The notes under the pieces were generated by a model. That model saw only the letters and a list, made by a program, of their open reading frames with translations, was not told the origin of the DNA and made no database searches. This document shows positions 35,972 through 45,196 of a DNA stretch of 64,000 nucleotides, piece by piece. Origin of the DNA: Pseudomonas abietaniphila (GTDB lineage: Bacteria; Pseudomonadota; Gammaproteobacteria; Pseudomonadales; Pseudomonadaceae). The translations under genes were made by a program, and so were the position numbers. Location: positions 682,001 to 746,000 of the forward strand of contig NZ_FNCO01000002.1 in the NCBI RefSeq assembly GCF_900100795.1. Direction: 5' to 3'. Numbering within the stretch: the stretch's first letter is position 1; each line of letters opens with the position of its first letter.

Positions 35972-36562
35972 ATGACAATGACAGTCGAATCGCTGCTCAG
36001 CATCGCCCTGTCCAACCCGGTCAATGCTCAGATTATTGCCCGTCTGCCGTCGCTGGGCCTTAACCAATGCATGCTCACGGCAGGTTGCCTTTTTCAGGCA
36101 GTCTGGAATCAACGCAGCGGCCAGCCTGCCGCTTGGGGCGTGAATGACTATGACGTGTTTTACTTCGATGAAGATCGCTCATGGGAGGCCGAAAACGACG
36201 TCATCAACGCTACCCGGATTCTGTTTCAAGACCTGGGGGTGAATGTCGAGGTTCGGAATCAGGCGCGGGTGCATCTATGGTTCAGTGAGCGCTTCGGTCA
36301 TCCTTATCCGGCGCTCAGCTCAGCCAAGCAGGGCGTTGATCGATTTCTGGTGGCATCGACCTGCATCGGCGTCGAGATTGAGACGAACGAGGTTTACGCG
36401 CCCTACGGGCTGGCTGAGCTAGAGCAAGGCATTCTGCGCATCAACCCCCACTTTAAACAGCCGGACCTGTTTCGAAAAAAATCCAGGGACTATCAGGCCC
36501 GCTGGCCGTGGCTGACCATTCACGAACCCAGAGAGCCCTTGGAACCTGGTCAGGACGTGTAG
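35972..36562 (+). CDS. Nucleotidyltransferase-like family protein (DUF925 type)
   Basis: A 196-residue protein. TAGCLFQAVWNQRSG, followed by VNDYDVFYFDEDRSWEAEN, gives the GCLxQ and DxDxxYFD pattern of a polymerase-beta-like nucleotidyltransferase family usually labelled DUF925. NQARVHLWFSERFG and the APYGLAELEQGILRIN block are also typical. The acidic pair Asp-Tyr-Asp could bind metal. Biochemical role is not known. AAGGAGG before ATG 35972 is a strong ribosome site. It begins 38 bp after the AraC gene and may share its transcript. Confidence 0.85.
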   Translation: MTMTVESLLSIALSNPVNAQIIARLPSLGLNQCMLTAGCLFQAVWNQRSGQPAAWGVNDYDVFYFDEDRSWEAENDVINATRILFQDLGVNVEVRNQARVHLWFSERFGHPYPALSSAKQGVDRFLVASTCIGVEIETNEVYAPYGLAELEQGILRINPHFKQPDLFRKKSRDYQARWPWLTIHEPREPLEPGQDV

Positions 36563-36585
36563 CTGTATAGCCAGGTTCCGCGCGG

Positions 36586-37131
36586 TCAGCTGCGCTGTAA
36601 CCATTGCTCCCGGCTCAGCTCCCAGACCTCCTTGCCCAGCGCGCCGCTAACGAAATGCCCTTCGGTGACCTCAATCAACCGCATGCCTTCGCGTTCGGAT
36701 ACCCGTCGGGAGGCTGCGTTTCCAATCGCCTTGGGGACCTGCATCAGAGGACGATCCAAGGTTTCGAACCAGTATCGGTTGATGACCTTGCAGGCCTCCT
36801 GCATGTAACCCTTTCCCTGCCAGGCCGGTGAAAGCCAGAAGCCTCGATGGTTGCCCGGCTGGTCATACAGGCTGATGCTGCCGATGCATTGCTCGGGTGT
36901 CTGATTGAGACGAATCATCCAGTGCCACTCGTTTCCGGCGGCTATCGCGGGCAAGGCATGACCGCGCACGTATTGCTCCGCGCCGTTGTCCGGGTAAGGC
37001 CAAGGCACGCGACGGTCGAGGTAGCGAACCACCTCCCAATGGGGAAACAGATGCTGAATGGCCGGAATGTCCGTCTCGGCAAGCGGGGTGAGAAGGAGTC
37101 GATCAGTTCGAAAAACGGGGACGCTGTCCAT
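36586..37131 (-). CDS. GNAT family N-acetyltransferase (RimJ/RimL-like)
   Basis: About 181 residues. The opening VFRTDRLLLTPLAETDIPAI is the RimJ/RimL-type beta1-alpha1 region, and GFWLSPAWQGKGYMQEA is the acetyl-CoA-binding motif A (Q/R-x-x-G-x-G/A). Relatives acetylate ribosomal-protein N-termini or small amines; no target can be read here. ATG 37131 is used because the codon at 37140 is GTG. The gene is convergent with the nucleotidyltransferase gene. The 211 bp upstream carry a degenerate GAGCACGCTCACTCCCAC palindrome and no gene. Confidence 0.88.
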   Translation of the reverse strand: MDSVPVFRTDRLLLTPLAETDIPAIQHLFPHWEVVRYLDRRVPWPYPDNGAEQYVRGHALPAIAAGNEWHWMIRLNQTPEQCIGSISLYDQPGNHRGFWLSPAWQGKGYMQEACKVINRYWFETLDRPLMQVPKAIGNAASRRVSEREGMRLIEVTEGHFVSGALGKEVWELSREQWLQRS

Positions 37132-37351
37132 GGCAGGCACTCGCTGTCAGTCGACGGGCATCGTATCAAACAGGTGACGGAGCCCGCACAGCTCCGTCAC
37201 TGCAGGCGTAAGCTTGCTCTGGGCTGCACAGGCAATGGCGATGTGGCTACCTGCACCGGCCTGTTGGTGAGCACGCTCACTCCCACACTCCGAATCTCGC
37301 CGGGCGCCTATCGCAAACAACACGACGGGCGCTGATCCGGCTTTCTCACCC

Positions 37352-40300
37352 TTACCGCGCCAGGTGACGCTCAAGCACCACTTCCAGCGGATGACGCAGC
37401 TGTCGATCAGCCAGACGCTTCACCTGGCTGCGACATGAATACCCCGTCGCCAAGGCTTCGCCCTGTTTGTCCAGTTTGGTCGCCCAGGATTGCTCGAAGA
37501 TGGTCCGGGAGGTGGCCTGATTGCGCGCCTCGTGGCCGTAGGTGCCGGACATGCCGCAGCAGCCAGTGGCTTCGGTGACCAGCGTGAGGCCCATGCGCGC
37601 GAAGACTTTTTCCCATTGGGACGTGCTGGCCGGGACGTTGGTTTTCTCGGTGCAGTGCGCCATCAAACGGTATGCCTGGGTCGCCGGCTGCGGATTTTCC
37701 GGCAGCACGTCGATCAGCCATTCCTGTGGCAACAACACCTTCGGGCAATCGCTTAGCCCCGGCACCTTCTGGTATTCCTGGCGATAGACGAGGGTCATCG
37801 CGGGGTCCAGACCCATCAGCGGTACGCCGCAATCGGCCAGTGCCTTGAGCTGAGTGCCATTGCGCACCGCCGCCTTGGCGAAGGCGCCGAGAAAACCTTG
37901 CACATGCAGCGGCTTGCCATTGGCGCTGTATGGCGCCAGGAACACGCGATAACCCAGTTGATGCACCAACTGAATGAGCGACGCCAGCAACGGGGTTTCG
38001 AAGTATCGGGTGAAGGCGTCCTGCACCAGCACCACGCTGCGTTCCCGCTGCGCCGGGGTCAGTTCACGCAGCGCCGGGACGCTGGCAACCTCGACTTTGC
38101 AGGCGCGCAGCGTCGATTGCAGGTTGTAGCGATGGATCAACGGGCTGTCGAGCATGCCCACATGACGCTCCAGCAAACCACTGACCCACTTGGAGCCCAT
38201 CACCGCGTTGTACAGGCCTGGCGCATACGCCATGTAGGGAATGGTGAATTCCAGCGATCCAATCAGGTAGTCACGCAGTGGACGCTGGTACCGGCCGTGG
38301 TACAGCTCCAGAAAACGCGAGCGGAAATCCGGCACGTTGACCTTGATCGGGCATTGCCCCGCGCAGGATTTACACGCCAGGCAACCGGCCATGGCGTCAT
38401 AGACCTCGTGAGAGAAGTCCGGCTCGCCACGCTGGCGCGACAGGTTGTTACGCAGGCGTTCAGGCAGGCCCTTGATCCACGACATCTTGCCTCGCGCCGC
38501 TTGCAGCACATCAATGTTGGCTGCACCTTGCAGACGTAGCCATTCGCGAATCAACGACGCACGCCCTTTCGGCGAGTGCTGACGCTCACGGGTGGCTTTC
38601 CACGAGGGGCACATCGCGTCGTTCGGGTCGAAGTTGTAGCAGGCGCCGTTACCGTTGCAATGCACCGCGCTGCCGAAACTCTGCCAGACGCGCTCGTCGA
38701 TGGTGCGGTCCAGATCGCCACGCAGCGTGACTTCGTTGACCTTGAGCAAGCCATCGGTGGCGTCGGGCGGCGTGCAGATCTTGCCCGGGTTGAGCTGGTT
38801 GTGGGGATCGAACGCGCCTTTGAGTGATTGCAGCGCCGGGTATAGCTCACCAAAGAACGCCGGGACGTATTCCGAGCGCAGGCCCTTGCCATGCTCGCCC
38901 CATAACAGGCCGCCATAGCGTTGCGTCAGTTCAGCGACGGCGTCGGAAATCGGCTTGACCAGCGCGGCCTGTGCCGGGTCTTTCATGTCCAGCGCAGGCC
39001 GTACATGCAGGACGCCGGCATCGACGTGGCCGAACATCCCGTACGCCAGGCCATGCCCGTCCAGCAGCGCGCGGAATTCGGCGATGTAGTCAGCGAGTTT
39101 CTCAGGCGGCACGGCCGTGTCTTCCACGAACGGCTGCGGACGAATCTCGCCCTCGACGTTACCCAGCAACCCCACTGAACGCTTGCGCATGGTGTACACC
39201 CGCGTCACTGCCTCGGCGCCTTCGGCCAGCGTGTGACCCAGGCGTTCGATGGTGGTGTCGGCTTGCAGGTGTTCGACGAACGCCGCGACCCGCGCATTGA
39301 CCTCATCGATTTCTTCCCCGCTGAACTCCACCAGGTTAATGCCCAGCGTCGGGCGCTCGGCATCGGCGGGAAAATATTCAGCGACGCTGTGCCAGACGAT
39401 GTCTTTCATCGCCAGCATCAGGACTTTGGAGTCCACGGTTTCGATGGACAGCGGCTTCTTCGCAAGCAAGGCATTGGCATCGCGCAAGGCGTCCATGAAG
39501 CTGCTGTAGCGCACGTTCACCAGCACCGAGTATTTCGGAATCGGCAACACATTGAGCTTGGCTTCGACGATGTAACCCAGTGAGCCTTCAGCGCCGCACA
39601 GCACGCTGTTCAAGTTGAACCGCCCTTGCTCGTCACGCAGGTGCGCCAGGTCGTAACCGGTCAGGCACCGGTTGAGCTTGGGGAAGATCGACTCGATCAG
39701 GTCGCCCTGAGTCTCCTGAATCTGCCGTGCGGTGCGATACACCACGCCGATACGGCCAGGTTGAGCGCATGCAACCTCCAGGTCCGCATTCGACAATGGG
39801 TGGCTGTGAAGACGCTCCCCGCCCAGCAACACGCTGTGCAACTCCAGGACGTGGTCGCGGGTCTTGCCGTAGGTGCAACTGCCCTGCCCGCTGGCATCGG
39901 TGTTGATCATCCCGCCAACGGTGGCGCGGTTGGAGGTCGACAGTTCCGGTGCGAAGAACAACCCGTGAGGTTTGAGCGCGGCGTTGAGCTGATCCTTGAC
40001 CACGCCCGCCTGCACGCGAACCCAGCGCTCGGCGACGTTGATTTCGAGAATGGTGTTCATGTGCCGCGACAGGTCGACGACGATCCCGTCCGTCAGTGAC
40101 TGGCCGTTGGTGCCGGTGCCGCCGCCGCGCGGTGTCAGCTTGATCTGCCGGAAGCGCGGCTCAGCCATCAACGTCGCAATGCGCGCCACATCATCGGCGT
40201 CCACTGGGAACACCGCCGCTTGCGGCAGGCGCTGGTAGATCGAGTTGTCAGTCGCCAGCACCGTGCGGGTGGCGTAGTCGGCACTGAGCTGGCCGCGGAA

Positions 40301-40375
40301 ACCGCTGGCGCGCAGGGCGTCGAGGAATTCAGGGTACTGAGCCGCAGGTAACGCGGTGGGCAGCCGGGCGATCAT
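37352..40375 (-). CDS. ydiJ: FAD/4Fe-4S dehydrogenase, YdiJ-type D-2-hydroxyglutarate dehydrogenase
   Basis: A 1007-residue flavoprotein, matching the about 1018 residues of E. coli YdiJ. Residues about 40-270 form a PCMH-type FAD-binding domain (TPRGGGTGTNGQSLTDGIVVDLSRHMN and GGMINTDASGQGSCTYGKTRDHVL). The FAD-oxidase C-terminal domain follows to about 560. An iron-sulfur module carries GCLACKSCAGQCPIKVNVPD, a CxxCxxCxxxCP cluster motif, and later CCGMSGTYGHE, a CCG-type domain. It likely oxidises D-2-hydroxyglutarate or a similar 2-hydroxy acid and passes electrons to the quinone pool. ATG 40375 begins the conserved part. A divergent LysR gene lies 158 bp away. Confidence 0.9.
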   Translation of the reverse strand: MIARLPTALPAAQYPEFLDALRASGFRGQLSADYATRTVLATDNSIYQRLPQAAVFPVDADDVARIATLMAEPRFRQIKLTPRGGGTGTNGQSLTDGIVVDLSRHMNTILEINVAERWVRVQAGVVKDQLNAALKPHGLFFAPELSTSNRATVGGMINTDASGQGSCTYGKTRDHVLELHSVLLGGERLHSHPLSNADLEVACAQPGRIGVVYRTARQIQETQGDLIESIFPKLNRCLTGYDLAHLRDEQGRFNLNSVLCGAEGSLGYIVEAKLNVLPIPKYSVLVNVRYSSFMDALRDANALLAKKPLSIETVDSKVLMLAMKDIVWHSVAEYFPADAERPTLGINLVEFSGEEIDEVNARVAAFVEHLQADTTIERLGHTLAEGAEAVTRVYTMRKRSVGLLGNVEGEIRPQPFVEDTAVPPEKLADYIAEFRALLDGHGLAYGMFGHVDAGVLHVRPALDMKDPAQAALVKPISDAVAELTQRYGGLLWGEHGKGLRSEYVPAFFGELYPALQSLKGAFDPHNQLNPGKICTPPDATDGLLKVNEVTLRGDLDRTIDERVWQSFGSAVHCNGNGACYNFDPNDAMCPSWKATRERQHSPKGRASLIREWLRLQGAANIDVLQAARGKMSWIKGLPERLRNNLSRQRGEPDFSHEVYDAMAGCLACKSCAGQCPIKVNVPDFRSRFLELYHGRYQRPLRDYLIGSLEFTIPYMAYAPGLYNAVMGSKWVSGLLERHVGMLDSPLIHRYNLQSTLRACKVEVASVPALRELTPAQRERSVVLVQDAFTRYFETPLLASLIQLVHQLGYRVFLAPYSANGKPLHVQGFLGAFAKAAVRNGTQLKALADCGVPLMGLDPAMTLVYRQEYQKVPGLSDCPKVLLPQEWLIDVLPENPQPATQAYRLMAHCTEKTNVPASTSQWEKVFARMGLTLVTEATGCCGMSGTYGHEARNQATSRTIFEQSWATKLDKQGEALATGYSCRSQVKRLADRQLRHPLEVVLERHLAR

Positions 40376-40533
40376 CGTGGGATGGCCTCTTGTCGGTCTA
40401 TTCACGGGGAACATCAAAAGACTTGTCGCCTGAGCATTAATCGGTCAGCCTCAGGTCGTTATGCTGCCAATGATCCTGCAGGTTCCAGCGAGACACAAAC
40501 GCAAATTCCTGCCGCTATCGATGACTTTTGTGA

Positions 40534-41418
40534 ATGAATTACCGTCACCTTACCCCTTCTATGTCACTGCTGCTGGCCTTTGAGGCCGCTGCGCGCCATG
40601 AAAGCTACACCCGCGCCGCTGTCGAGTTGTCCCTGACGCAAAGCGCTGTCAGCCGCCAGGTTCAGGCCCTTGAGCAGCAACTCGGCCTGACGCTGTTTCG
40701 GCGCGAAGGCCGACAGGTGCAGCTGACCGACGTCGGGCGCCTGTATCAGCGTGAAATGAGCGAAGCCCTGGGCCGCATTCGCAGCGCCACCTTGCAGGCC
40801 ATGGCGTATCAGTCCGGTGGCGGTACGCTTCGGCTGGCCACCTTGCCGACCTTTGGTTCGAAGTGGTTACTGCCGCGTCTGCATGATTTCTACAAGACTC
40901 ACCCCGGCATGCTGGTGCACATCAACTCGCGCATCGACGCCATCGACTTCGAAACCAGCGGCATCGACGCGGCCATCGTGGTCGGCACCCGCGATCTGCC
41001 GGGCCTGATCAGCCACCGCCTGCACGCCGAAGAACTGATGGTGATCGTCTCTGCCCACGTTGCCGACACCCATGCCATCTGGACACCCACGCTGATTGCC
41101 GAACAGCGGCTGCTCACGGTCGCCAATAACCCCAACGTCTGGGGCGACTGGTTCAGCCATCACCATCTGCCCCATCGCATGATGCGCCTGGGCGCCAGCT
41201 TCGAGCTGACGTCACACCTGATTCAGGCGGTCAGGGCGGGCATCGGCATGGGCCTGGTGCCACGCATTCTGGTTGCAGAAGAGCTGGCGAGTGGGGAGCT
41301 GATCAGCCTGGACTTGCCCTTCGCCAGCCAGCGCAACTACTACCTGACGTACCCGCCACGCAACGAGATGCTGCCTTCTCTGCAGGCGTTTCGCGCGTGG
41401 CTCTTGGAGCAGATCTGA
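40534..41418 (+). CDS. LysR family transcriptional regulator (GcvA-like)
   Basis: A 294-residue LysR protein. The N-terminal MNYRHLTPSMSLLLAFEAAARHESYTRAA form and the helix-turn-helix ELSLTQSAVSRQVQALEQQLGLTLFRREGR are typical of the GcvA subgroup. The effector domain begins with GGTLRLATLPTFGSKWLLPRL. It is divergent from the ydiJ-type gene and is the natural candidate regulator for it; relatives next to 2-hydroxy-acid dehydrogenases support this only by analogy. Confidence 0.9.
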   Translation: MNYRHLTPSMSLLLAFEAAARHESYTRAAVELSLTQSAVSRQVQALEQQLGLTLFRREGRQVQLTDVGRLYQREMSEALGRIRSATLQAMAYQSGGGTLRLATLPTFGSKWLLPRLHDFYKTHPGMLVHINSRIDAIDFETSGIDAAIVVGTRDLPGLISHRLHAEELMVIVSAHVADTHAIWTPTLIAEQRLLTVANNPNVWGDWFSHHHLPHRMMRLGASFELTSHLIQAVRAGIGMGLVPRILVAEELASGELISLDLPFASQRNYYLTYPPRNEMLPSLQAFRAWLLEQI

Positions 41419-41497
41419 GTGGGTGAGAGATACGTAACGACGCGCTCTACCCGCTACTGCCAGCGATTAAGCCATAGCGCCCCGAACCAGTCTGCCG

Positions 41498-41947
41498 TCA
41501 GTAACTTTTGTACGGCAAAAACTTGCCCGACAAGACGACATTGACCCGGTCGCCCTTCGGGTCCTGTTCGCGCTGGATATCCATCGAAAAGTCGATCGCA
41601 CTCATGATGCCGTCACCGAACTCTTCGTGGATCAGCTCCTTGATCGTGGTGCCATAGACGTTGACCATCTCGTACCAGCGATAGATCAGCGGGTCGGTTG
41701 GCACCGCAGTCGGCAAAGAGCCCTTGTAGGGAACGACCTGCAACCAGGCCACCGCCTCATCCGAAAGCTCAAACACCTTACCGAGTGTCTCGGCCTGCGC
41801 TTTGTCGAACTTCATCTGCCCCAGGCAACCGGCAGTCGTCCACTCTTTGGACAGGCCGATGGTCTCTGCAACGTCACACCACTTCAGGCCCTTGCGAACC
41901 TTGGCGGCGAGGATCAATTGGGTGACTTGGTCGCGATTGGAAATCAT
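41498..41947 (-). CDS. cynS: Cyanate hydratase (cyanase)
   Basis: A 149-residue cyanase. The catalytic triad is intact, Arg90 and Glu93 in YRWYEM and Ser116 in GIMSAIDF, offset six from the E. coli numbering. The N-terminal part is a degenerate helix-turn-helix (KVRKGLKWCDVAETIGLSKEW). It converts cyanate and bicarbonate to ammonia and carbon dioxide, assembling as a decamer in the cytoplasm. It is the last gene of the sigma-54-type cluster, 47 bp after the ABC ATPase gene, so the transporter before it should bring in cyanate or a cyanate precursor. Confidence 0.97.
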   Translation of the reverse strand: MISNRDQVTQLILAAKVRKGLKWCDVAETIGLSKEWTTAGCLGQMKFDKAQAETLGKVFELSDEAVAWLQVVPYKGSLPTAVPTDPLIYRWYEMVNVYGTTIKELIHEEFGDGIMSAIDFSMDIQREQDPKGDRVNVVLSGKFLPYKSY

Positions 41948-41994
41948 GGAAAACCTCTCTGATTGAGTTGTGCAGCTAAAGGGTTAAACGGTGC

Positions 41995-42918
41995 TCAGGC
42001 GACAATTCGCAGTTTCGAATCCGACGGGTTATCAGGCCCTGGAGGCGGACTGTCGTCGGGCAAGCCGGGATAAACGATCAATGGGTCAGTCAACGTACCG
42101 GATTGCGCGTTTTGCTCCTGAATCGTTTTGGAACGACGCACTAGGAAATCCACCAGGTGGTTACGGATGCGATAGAACTGCGGGTCATGGTGGATGGTTT
42201 CGCGTGAGCGATCACGTGGAAGGGTATTGACCACGATCTCCGCGATACGGGCGTGAGGGCCATTGCTCATGAGCATGATCTTGTCGGCCAGAAGAATCGC
42301 CTCGTCCACATCATGGGTGATCATGTAAACGGTCTGCTGGGTAGCCGAACAGATGCTCAGCAATTCGTCCTGAATGACACCGCGGGTCAACGCATCAAGG
42401 GCGCCGAAGGGCTCATCGAGCAGCAGCATCTGGGGTTCGACCGAGAACGCACGGGCAATGCCGACACGCTGCTTCATGCCACCCGACAGTTCGCTGGGCT
42501 TCTTCTGCCCTGCCCCTTTAAGCCCGACCATCTCCAGGAAGCGTTTGCCATGTTCAGCCACCTGGGCCTTGGACCAATCGGGATGACGGGAGCGCACGGC
42601 GAACGCAATGTTCTGATCCACGGTCATCCAGGGCAGCAGCGCGTGATTCTGAAACACTACGCCGCGGTCCAGGCTGGGGCCGAAAATCTCGCGACCGCCC
42701 ATCACCACGGTGCCGCTGCTGGCCTCATCAAGGCCGGCGAGGATGTTCAGGATGGTGCTCTTGCCGCAGCCGGAGTGGCCGATCACACAGACGAACTCGC
42801 CACGCTGGATCGAGAAACTGATGTCTTCGAACACCGGGGGAAGGTCAGGCCGATAACGCTTGGTGAGCCCTTCGACCTTGACGAACGCAGGCGTGCGGCT
42901 GGTGGTTTCATTCAGCAT
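41995..42918 (-). CDS. cynD: ABC transporter ATP-binding protein (cyanate/nitrate type)
   Basis: A 307-residue ATPase. Walker A is GHSGCGKST, the signature is LSGGMKQR, and Walker B is MLLLDEPFG followed by the His switch in MITHDVDEA. KVEGLTKRYR and the FQNHALLPWMTVDQNIAFAV form match the NrtC/NrtD/SsuB/TauB group. The C-terminal tail of about 40 residues is Pro-rich and not part of the fold. It overlaps the permease gene by 11 bp. The name follows the cynFABDS layout described for Pseudomonas pseudoalcaligenes; nitrate or another anion cannot be excluded as substrate. Confidence 0.88.
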   Translation of the reverse strand: MLNETTSRTPAFVKVEGLTKRYRPDLPPVFEDISFSIQRGEFVCVIGHSGCGKSTILNILAGLDEASSGTVVMGGREIFGPSLDRGVVFQNHALLPWMTVDQNIAFAVRSRHPDWSKAQVAEHGKRFLEMVGLKGAGQKKPSELSGGMKQRVGIARAFSVEPQMLLLDEPFGALDALTRGVIQDELLSICSATQQTVYMITHDVDEAILLADKIMLMSNGPHARIAEIVVNTLPRDRSRETIHHDPQFYRIRNHLVDFLVRRSKTIQEQNAQSGTLTDPLIVYPGLPDDSPPPGPDNPSDSKLRIVA

Positions 42919-43759
42919 AAGTCACCTTCTTTTGCAGGGTGGCGAACAGCAAATCCAGGAGCATGCCCATCACCCCGATCATGAGGACCGCGAAGATCAC
43001 GTTGGACAGCGACAGGTTGTTCCACTCGTTCCAGACGAAGTAGCCGATGCCAGTGCCACCGATCAGCATCTCGGCGGCGACGATCACCAGCCACGCAATG
43101 CCCATGGAAATCCGCATGCCGGTGATGATCGTCGGCGCGGCGGCAGGCAGCACGACCATGAAGGCTTTTCTGAGCGGGCTGACTTCCAGGGTGCGCGCCA
43201 CGTTGAGCCAGTCCTTGCGCACCGCTGCCACGCCGAATGCGGTGTTGATCAACATCGGCCAGACCGAGCAGATGAAAATCACGAAGATGGCCGAGATCGA
43301 CGAGTCCTTGATCGTGTAAAGGGCGATGGGCATCCAGGCCAGCGGCGAGATCGGCTTGAGCACTTGTATGAACGGGTCGAGCGCGCGATACAGCAGTGGC
43401 GACATACCGATGGCAAAGCCCAGCGGTATCGCCACGAGCAGAGCAATCAGATAACCCACCGCCACCCGTCCCAGCGAATAGGCCAGTTGAATACCAATAC
43501 CCTTCTCGTTAGGGCCTCGGTCATAGAACGGATCGCTCAGTTGCTTGAACGCCAGCGTCGAAAACTGCACAGGCGTCGGAAACCCGCTGACTTTGCGCTG
43601 CTCGCTGCTGACGCTTTTGCCCATCAGCACAGCGTATTCTTCATCCATCGCCACCTTTGCCGACTTGGCCACCGGCAACGTTGCCATCTGCCAGACCAGT
43701 ACCAACATCGCGAGCATCGCCAGTGACAACAGAGCAGCCCTGAACCTTAGTGTTTTCAT
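42908..43759 (-). CDS. cynB: ABC transporter permease (cyanate/nitrate type)
   Basis: A 283-residue inner-membrane protein. An N-terminal anchor helix (ALLSLAMLAMLVLVWQMATL) is followed by about 60 residues outside the membrane and then a five- or six-helix BPD-transport core. The EAA-loop region reads GVAAVRKDWLNVARTLEVSPLRKAFMVVLPAAAPTIITG. It matches NrtB/CmpB-like permeases, including the long first periplasmic loop. The 12-bp gap to the binding-protein gene and the overlap with the ATPase gene show one transcript. Confidence 0.9.
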   Translation of the reverse strand: MKTLRFRAALLSLAMLAMLVLVWQMATLPVAKSAKVAMDEEYAVLMGKSVSSEQRKVSGFPTPVQFSTLAFKQLSDPFYDRGPNEKGIGIQLAYSLGRVAVGYLIALLVAIPLGFAIGMSPLLYRALDPFIQVLKPISPLAWMPIALYTIKDSSISAIFVIFICSVWPMLINTAFGVAAVRKDWLNVARTLEVSPLRKAFMVVLPAAAPTIITGMRISMGIAWLVIVAAEMLIGGTGIGYFVWNEWNNLSLSNVIFAVLMIGVMGMLLDLLFATLQKKVTYAE

Positions 43760-43771
43760 CGAAAGCTCCTC

Positions 43772-45169
43772 TTACGCGCGCTTGATGGCGAAACCATCGA
43801 GATAGGCCTTGGGTTGAGTAGGATCGAACGGGCGGCCCATGACCGAAAACGCCTTGTAGCCCGACAACGGTTCGGCGCTGGCCTCTCGCATATCCAGCTC
43901 GTGCATCTGGCGGCGAGCGTCAGTCATCAGGAACACCTGCTCGGCGATGCCGTTGAAATCCATATCGCCCTTGATATAGCCCCAGCGCTTGAGCTGGGTG
44001 AGCATCCAGGTCGCCATCGAATACCAGGGCATCGGATCGAAGTCAGAGCGCCGCGGATCGTCCTGCACCACACCCAGCCCATCGGCAAATCGACCGGTGA
44101 GCCCTTGGCGAATGACGATTTCTGGCTGGTTCAGGTAATTCGGCGTGGAGATGGTTTGCGCGATCATCGTGCGATTGGCCGGGTCGCGTGCCGTCGCAGC
44201 AGCGTTGAGAATGGCCCGGTACAAGGCAGCAAAGGTGTTTGGGTTCTCTTCAATGAATTTCTGTGACGTGCCAAACGAGCAGCAAGGGTGACCGTCCCAG
44301 ATTTCTTTCGAGAGGATGTGGATGAAGCCGATCTCGTCGTACACCGCCCGCTGATTGAAAGGGTCGGGGCCCAGAAATCCATCGATATTGCCGGCCCGCA
44401 AATTGGCGATCATTTCCGCAGGCGGAGTGACTCGAAGCTGCACGTCGCGGTCAGGATCGAGGCCATGTTCGGCCAGGTAATAGCGCAACAGGAAGTTGTG
44501 CATCGAGAACTCGAACGGAATGGCAAACTTGAAACCCTTCCAGTTACGCGGATCGCGGTTGTCCTTGTGTTTGAGCGCCAGGGTGATCGCCTGACCGTTG
44601 GTGTTCTGAATGCTCGCAACGCGCATCGGTTGAGCGTTGGAGCCAAGACCGAGCGAGATGGTCAGCGGCATCGGTGCGAGGAAGTGCGAGGCGTCCAATT
44701 CACCGTTGAGCATGTTGTCGCGAACCAGCGCCCAGCCTGCGGTTTTTTGCAGCGTGACGTTGAGGCCCTGCGCCTTATACAAGCCCAGCGGGTCAGCCAT
44801 GATCAGCGGCGTCGCGCAGTTGATCGGGATAAAGCCGATCTTCAGGTTTTTCTTTTCCAGCGCGCCGGGCTTGTCTTCTGCCATGGCCTGCATTGCTTGA
44901 ATCGGCAACAGACTGTTGATGGCTGCCATTGCTGCGCCGATGCCCACGGCCTTCAGAAATCGGCGACGGGCGTTGTCGTTGGGAAACAAGGCGCGGATCG
45001 CGGCGGCCTCAACGAAATCCCGAGACAAGGCTTCTGCATCTTGCCCGCGTGCCATGCGGGCACTTTCGGCACCGGCATCGTGCGCCTGTTGGCTGGCGTG
45101 CTGTCCGCAGGTGCAGCCCGACAAGGTCGAATCGGTGCCGTACGGGCGGTAAAAGTTGTCGTCGCTCAT
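43772..45169 (-). CDS. cynA: Tat-exported CmpA/NrtA-like substrate-binding protein
   Basis: A 465-residue periplasmic binding protein. A twin-arginine motif RRRFLK at 68-73 is followed by AVGIGAAMAAINSLLPIQAMQA; the 67-residue stretch before it is unusually long and holds CTCGQ (Cys19 and Cys21). The mature part starts LKIGFIPINCATPLIMADPLGLYKAQGL, typical of NrtA/CmpA. It should bind a small anion or nitrogen compound for CynB/CynD. Tat export suggests folding or cofactor loading in the cytoplasm. It lies 27 bp after the rubredoxin-reductase gene. Confidence 0.88.
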   Translation of the reverse strand: MSDDNFYRPYGTDSTLSGCTCGQHASQQAHDAGAESARMARGQDAEALSRDFVEAAAIRALFPNDNARRRFLKAVGIGAAMAAINSLLPIQAMQAMAEDKPGALEKKNLKIGFIPINCATPLIMADPLGLYKAQGLNVTLQKTAGWALVRDNMLNGELDASHFLAPMPLTISLGLGSNAQPMRVASIQNTNGQAITLALKHKDNRDPRNWKGFKFAIPFEFSMHNFLLRYYLAEHGLDPDRDVQLRVTPPAEMIANLRAGNIDGFLGPDPFNQRAVYDEIGFIHILSKEIWDGHPCCSFGTSQKFIEENPNTFAALYRAILNAAATARDPANRTMIAQTISTPNYLNQPEIVIRQGLTGRFADGLGVVQDDPRRSDFDPMPWYSMATWMLTQLKRWGYIKGDMDFNGIAEQVFLMTDARRQMHELDMREASAEPLSGYKAFSVMGRPFDPTQPKAYLDGFAIKRA

Positions 45170-45196
45170 GCCCAGTGTCCTTGTGGAAAGTGAGGG